Origin: an uncultured Polyangiaceae bacterium
Lineage (GTDB): Bacteria > Myxococcota_A > Polyangia > Polyangiales > Houyiibacteriaceae
DNA length: 6,424 nt
Direction: 5' to 3'
NCBI GenBank assembly: GCA_947259605.1
Contig: CAMYMX010000215.1
Coordinates: 1-6,424 of the forward strand
Below are positions 4,890-6,424 of this stretch, in pieces. The translations under genes and the position numbers were made by a program. How positions within the stretch are numbered: position 1 is the first letter of the stretch; each line of letters begins with the position of its first letter. The notes under the pieces were generated by a model that did no database searches, was not told the DNA's origin, and was given only the letters and a program-made list of their open reading frames with translations.

Positions 4890-6424
4890 CTCGTCGCTCA
4901 GGGTGCAATCTTTTTCTTGATCGCCTTTGCGACTGGTGATGGGACGCTGCCGAGCGCGTTCAGCATGTGCGGCAGCGCTTTGAGTTTCAGGCCTTCGTAC
5001 TCGCTCGGTACAATCGCCTCGATGAGAAACGGGCCACGCGTCTCGAACGCGTCCTTCAGGGCTGCGCTGAAGTCCTCGGCCCTTGCAACCCGTCGTGCCG
5101 GTACGCCCATGCCTTGGGCCATCGACACGAAGTCGATCGCGGGTTCCGACAGGTCCAACTGCGCCTTGGCCTCGGGGCCGATCTTCTCTGCCCCGACGCG
5201 CTCGAGCTCGATGTTGAGAATTCCGTACGAGCGGTTGTTGAAAATGACGGTGGTCACATTGAGACCCTCAGCCGCGATCGTCCACAGCGCCTGAATCGTG
5301 TACATCGCGGAGCCGTCGCCAACGAGTGCAAGCACCGGACGGTCCGGGGAGGTGACCGCCGCGCCCACGGCGACTGGCAGGCCTTGCCCGATCGCGCCGC
5401 CGGTCAAGGTCAGCACGTCGTGCCGAGGCGCCCCGGCGGTGGAACTAGCCAGCTTGATGCCTGAAGTCTGCGCTTCATCCGAGATAATCGCGTTTGCCGG
5501 CAACAAGGCACCAATCGCCTGACACACCTTGGCGGCGTTGAGTTTCCCTTTCGGCAACGTCGGACGCCCGGCGCTCTGCAACTTGGGTGCGGTGCCGGAC
5601 GCGCCAACAGCCTCGACGAGAGCCCGCAGCGAAGCCAGCGCATCTTCATGGGTCTGCACCAGGGTGTGGGCTGTACAGCCGTCCGGCACCAAATAGCTTT
5701 TCTTGCCCGGATACGCGAAGAACGATACCGGCGCCTTGGCATCCACCAGAACCAAGTGGTCGTAACCATCGAGTTGTACAGAGGCCAGTTCGGCGAGATA
5801 CGCGATACGCTCGACGGCAGGCAGCCCTTCGCCTCGCTCCAGTCGCGTCGGAAAAACCTCACAGAAGAGCGTGGCGCCCGTCATCTCCGCGATCTGCGAT
5901 GCCGCGCGCAGCCCCGCCTCGCGTAGCACCCGATTGCCCAACAGGAACGCGACCTTCTTGCCTGACTTCTTGATGACCTCTGCAATCGCTTGCACCGTCG
6001 CGTCCGAGGCCGGCGGCGCTTGCACAGGCGCCTGCGCTGCCGCGGGCTCGGCACCCTCGTTCCAGGACACATCTGCGGGCAAGATGAGCGTGGCGATCTG
6101 CGCAGGCGGGCCTTTGGCGACCGCCACAGCCTCGGCGGCATCGGCGGCGAGTCGACTCGTTTCAGGTATGGTCTTGATCCACGTAGAAACATTCTTCGCG
6201 ACGGTCTCGATGTCCGACTGCAACTGCGCATCGTATTGGGTGTGATAGGTCGCGTGATCTCCGATGATGTTGACCATGGGCACACGTGCCTTGCGTGCGT
6301 TGTGCAGGTTCGCCAGCGCGTTGCCGAGGCCACATCCGAGATGCAACAGAGTGGCGGCCGGCTTGTCGGCCATGCGCGCGTATCCGTCGGCAGCCCCGGA
6401 GGCCACCCCCTCGAACAAGCACAG
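4890..6424 (-). repeat. Direct repeat, copy 2 (ThDP gene), truncated by window edge
   Basis: This is the partner of 1101-2635 in the same orientation. No insertion-sequence ends, target-site duplication or integrase gene flanks either copy in the visible sequence, so the duplication mechanism (unequal recombination or transfer of a related allele) cannot be told. Confidence 0.95.
4898..6424 (-). CDS. ThDP-dependent acetolactate synthase-like enzyme, copy 2 (5' end outside window)
   Basis: This is a paralogue of the gene at 1109-2764. Its 508 visible residues correspond to residues 44-551 of copy 1; the start codon and the cofactor-activating Glu lie beyond the right edge, so completeness cannot be judged. 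The family motifs present in this part are intact: LFEGVASGAADGYAR, the LLHLGCGLGN histidine, and GDGS to NN. It differs from copy 1 at 24 positions without indels. The changes cluster around the end of the central domain, for example LAQLDEDAVASLQ in copy 1 against LVQTHEDALASLR here. Several others lie near the C-terminal domain entrance (KLPVST against KLASST). No frameshift or stop is seen, and most nucleotide changes are silent, so it is probably functional. The two enzymes may have slightly different substrates or expression; this is inference. Confidence 0.92.
   Translation of the reverse strand: MCLFEGVASGAADGYARMADKPAATLLHLGCGLGNALANLHNARKARVPMVNIIGDHATYHTQYDAQLQSDIETVAKNVSTWIKTIPETSRLAADAAEAVAVAKGPPAQIATLILPADVSWNEGAEPAAAQAPVQAPPASDATVQAIAEVIKKSGKKVAFLLGNRVLREAGLRAASQIAEMTGATLFCEVFPTRLERGEGLPAVERIAYLAELASVQLDGYDHLVLVDAKAPVSFFAYPGKKSYLVPDGCTAHTLVQTHEDALASLRALVEAVGASGTAPKLQSAGRPTLPKGKLNAAKVCQAIGALLPANAIISDEAQTSGIKLASSTAGAPRHDVLTLTGGAIGQGLPVAVGAAVTSPDRPVLALVGDGSAMYTIQALWTIAAEGLNVTTVIFNNRSYGILNIELERVGAEKIGPEAKAQLDLSEPAIDFVSMAQGMGVPARRVARAEDFSAALKDAFETRGPFLIEAIVPSEYEGLKLKALPHMLNALGSVPSPVAKAIKKKIAP

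Overview
The window is GC-rich DNA whose coding capacity lies mostly on the minus strand. The best clue to its source is a surface lipoprotein with Ig-like domains and a long Gly/Ala/Ser/Thr linker, a style common in Myxococcota, especially Polyangia. That assignment is inference; no taxonomic marker such as rRNA is present.

Layout, left to right. (1) 1-761, minus: the N-terminal 253 residues of a multi-pass membrane protein with the conserved 'VPNIxGA' helix repeats of the MscS-associated TM_helix family; it runs off the left edge. (2) 762-1108: non-coding, apart from a doubtful 42-codon ORF overlapping the start of gene 1. (3) 1109-2764, minus: a complete thiamine-diphosphate (ThDP) enzyme of the acetolactate synthase / benzoylformate decarboxylase superfamily, 551 residues. 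(4) 2765-3068: a 304-base gap with two clear inverted repeats close to the ThDP gene start and one weak hairpin behind the next gene. (5) 3069-4139, minus: a 356-residue lipoprotein with two beta-sandwich-like domains, a Gly-rich linker, a Cys-Asp/Ser-Asp acidic tract and a short Trp/His/Lys-rich tail. (6) 4140-4270: divergent intergenic region. (7) 4271-4860, plus: a broken metallo-beta-lactamase-fold hydrolase gene that has lost its main metal-binding segment. (8) 4898-6424, minus: a second copy of the ThDP enzyme gene, truncated by the right edge.

The dominant structural fact is the direct duplication of the ThDP gene. Positions 1101-2635 align with 4890-6424 at a constant offset of 3789 bases without a single indel. 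By hand count there are about 102 mismatches (roughly 93% identity) but only 24 amino-acid differences in 508, so most changes are silent and both copies look maintained by selection. Divergence is uneven, peaking in 1621-1920.

I see no strong evidence that these genes form one pathway or a new defence or mobile system. No transposase, integrase, CRISPR array or RNA gene is visible. The items most worth follow-up are the paralogous ThDP pair, the unusual tail of the lipoprotein, and the MBL-fold remnant between the two copies.
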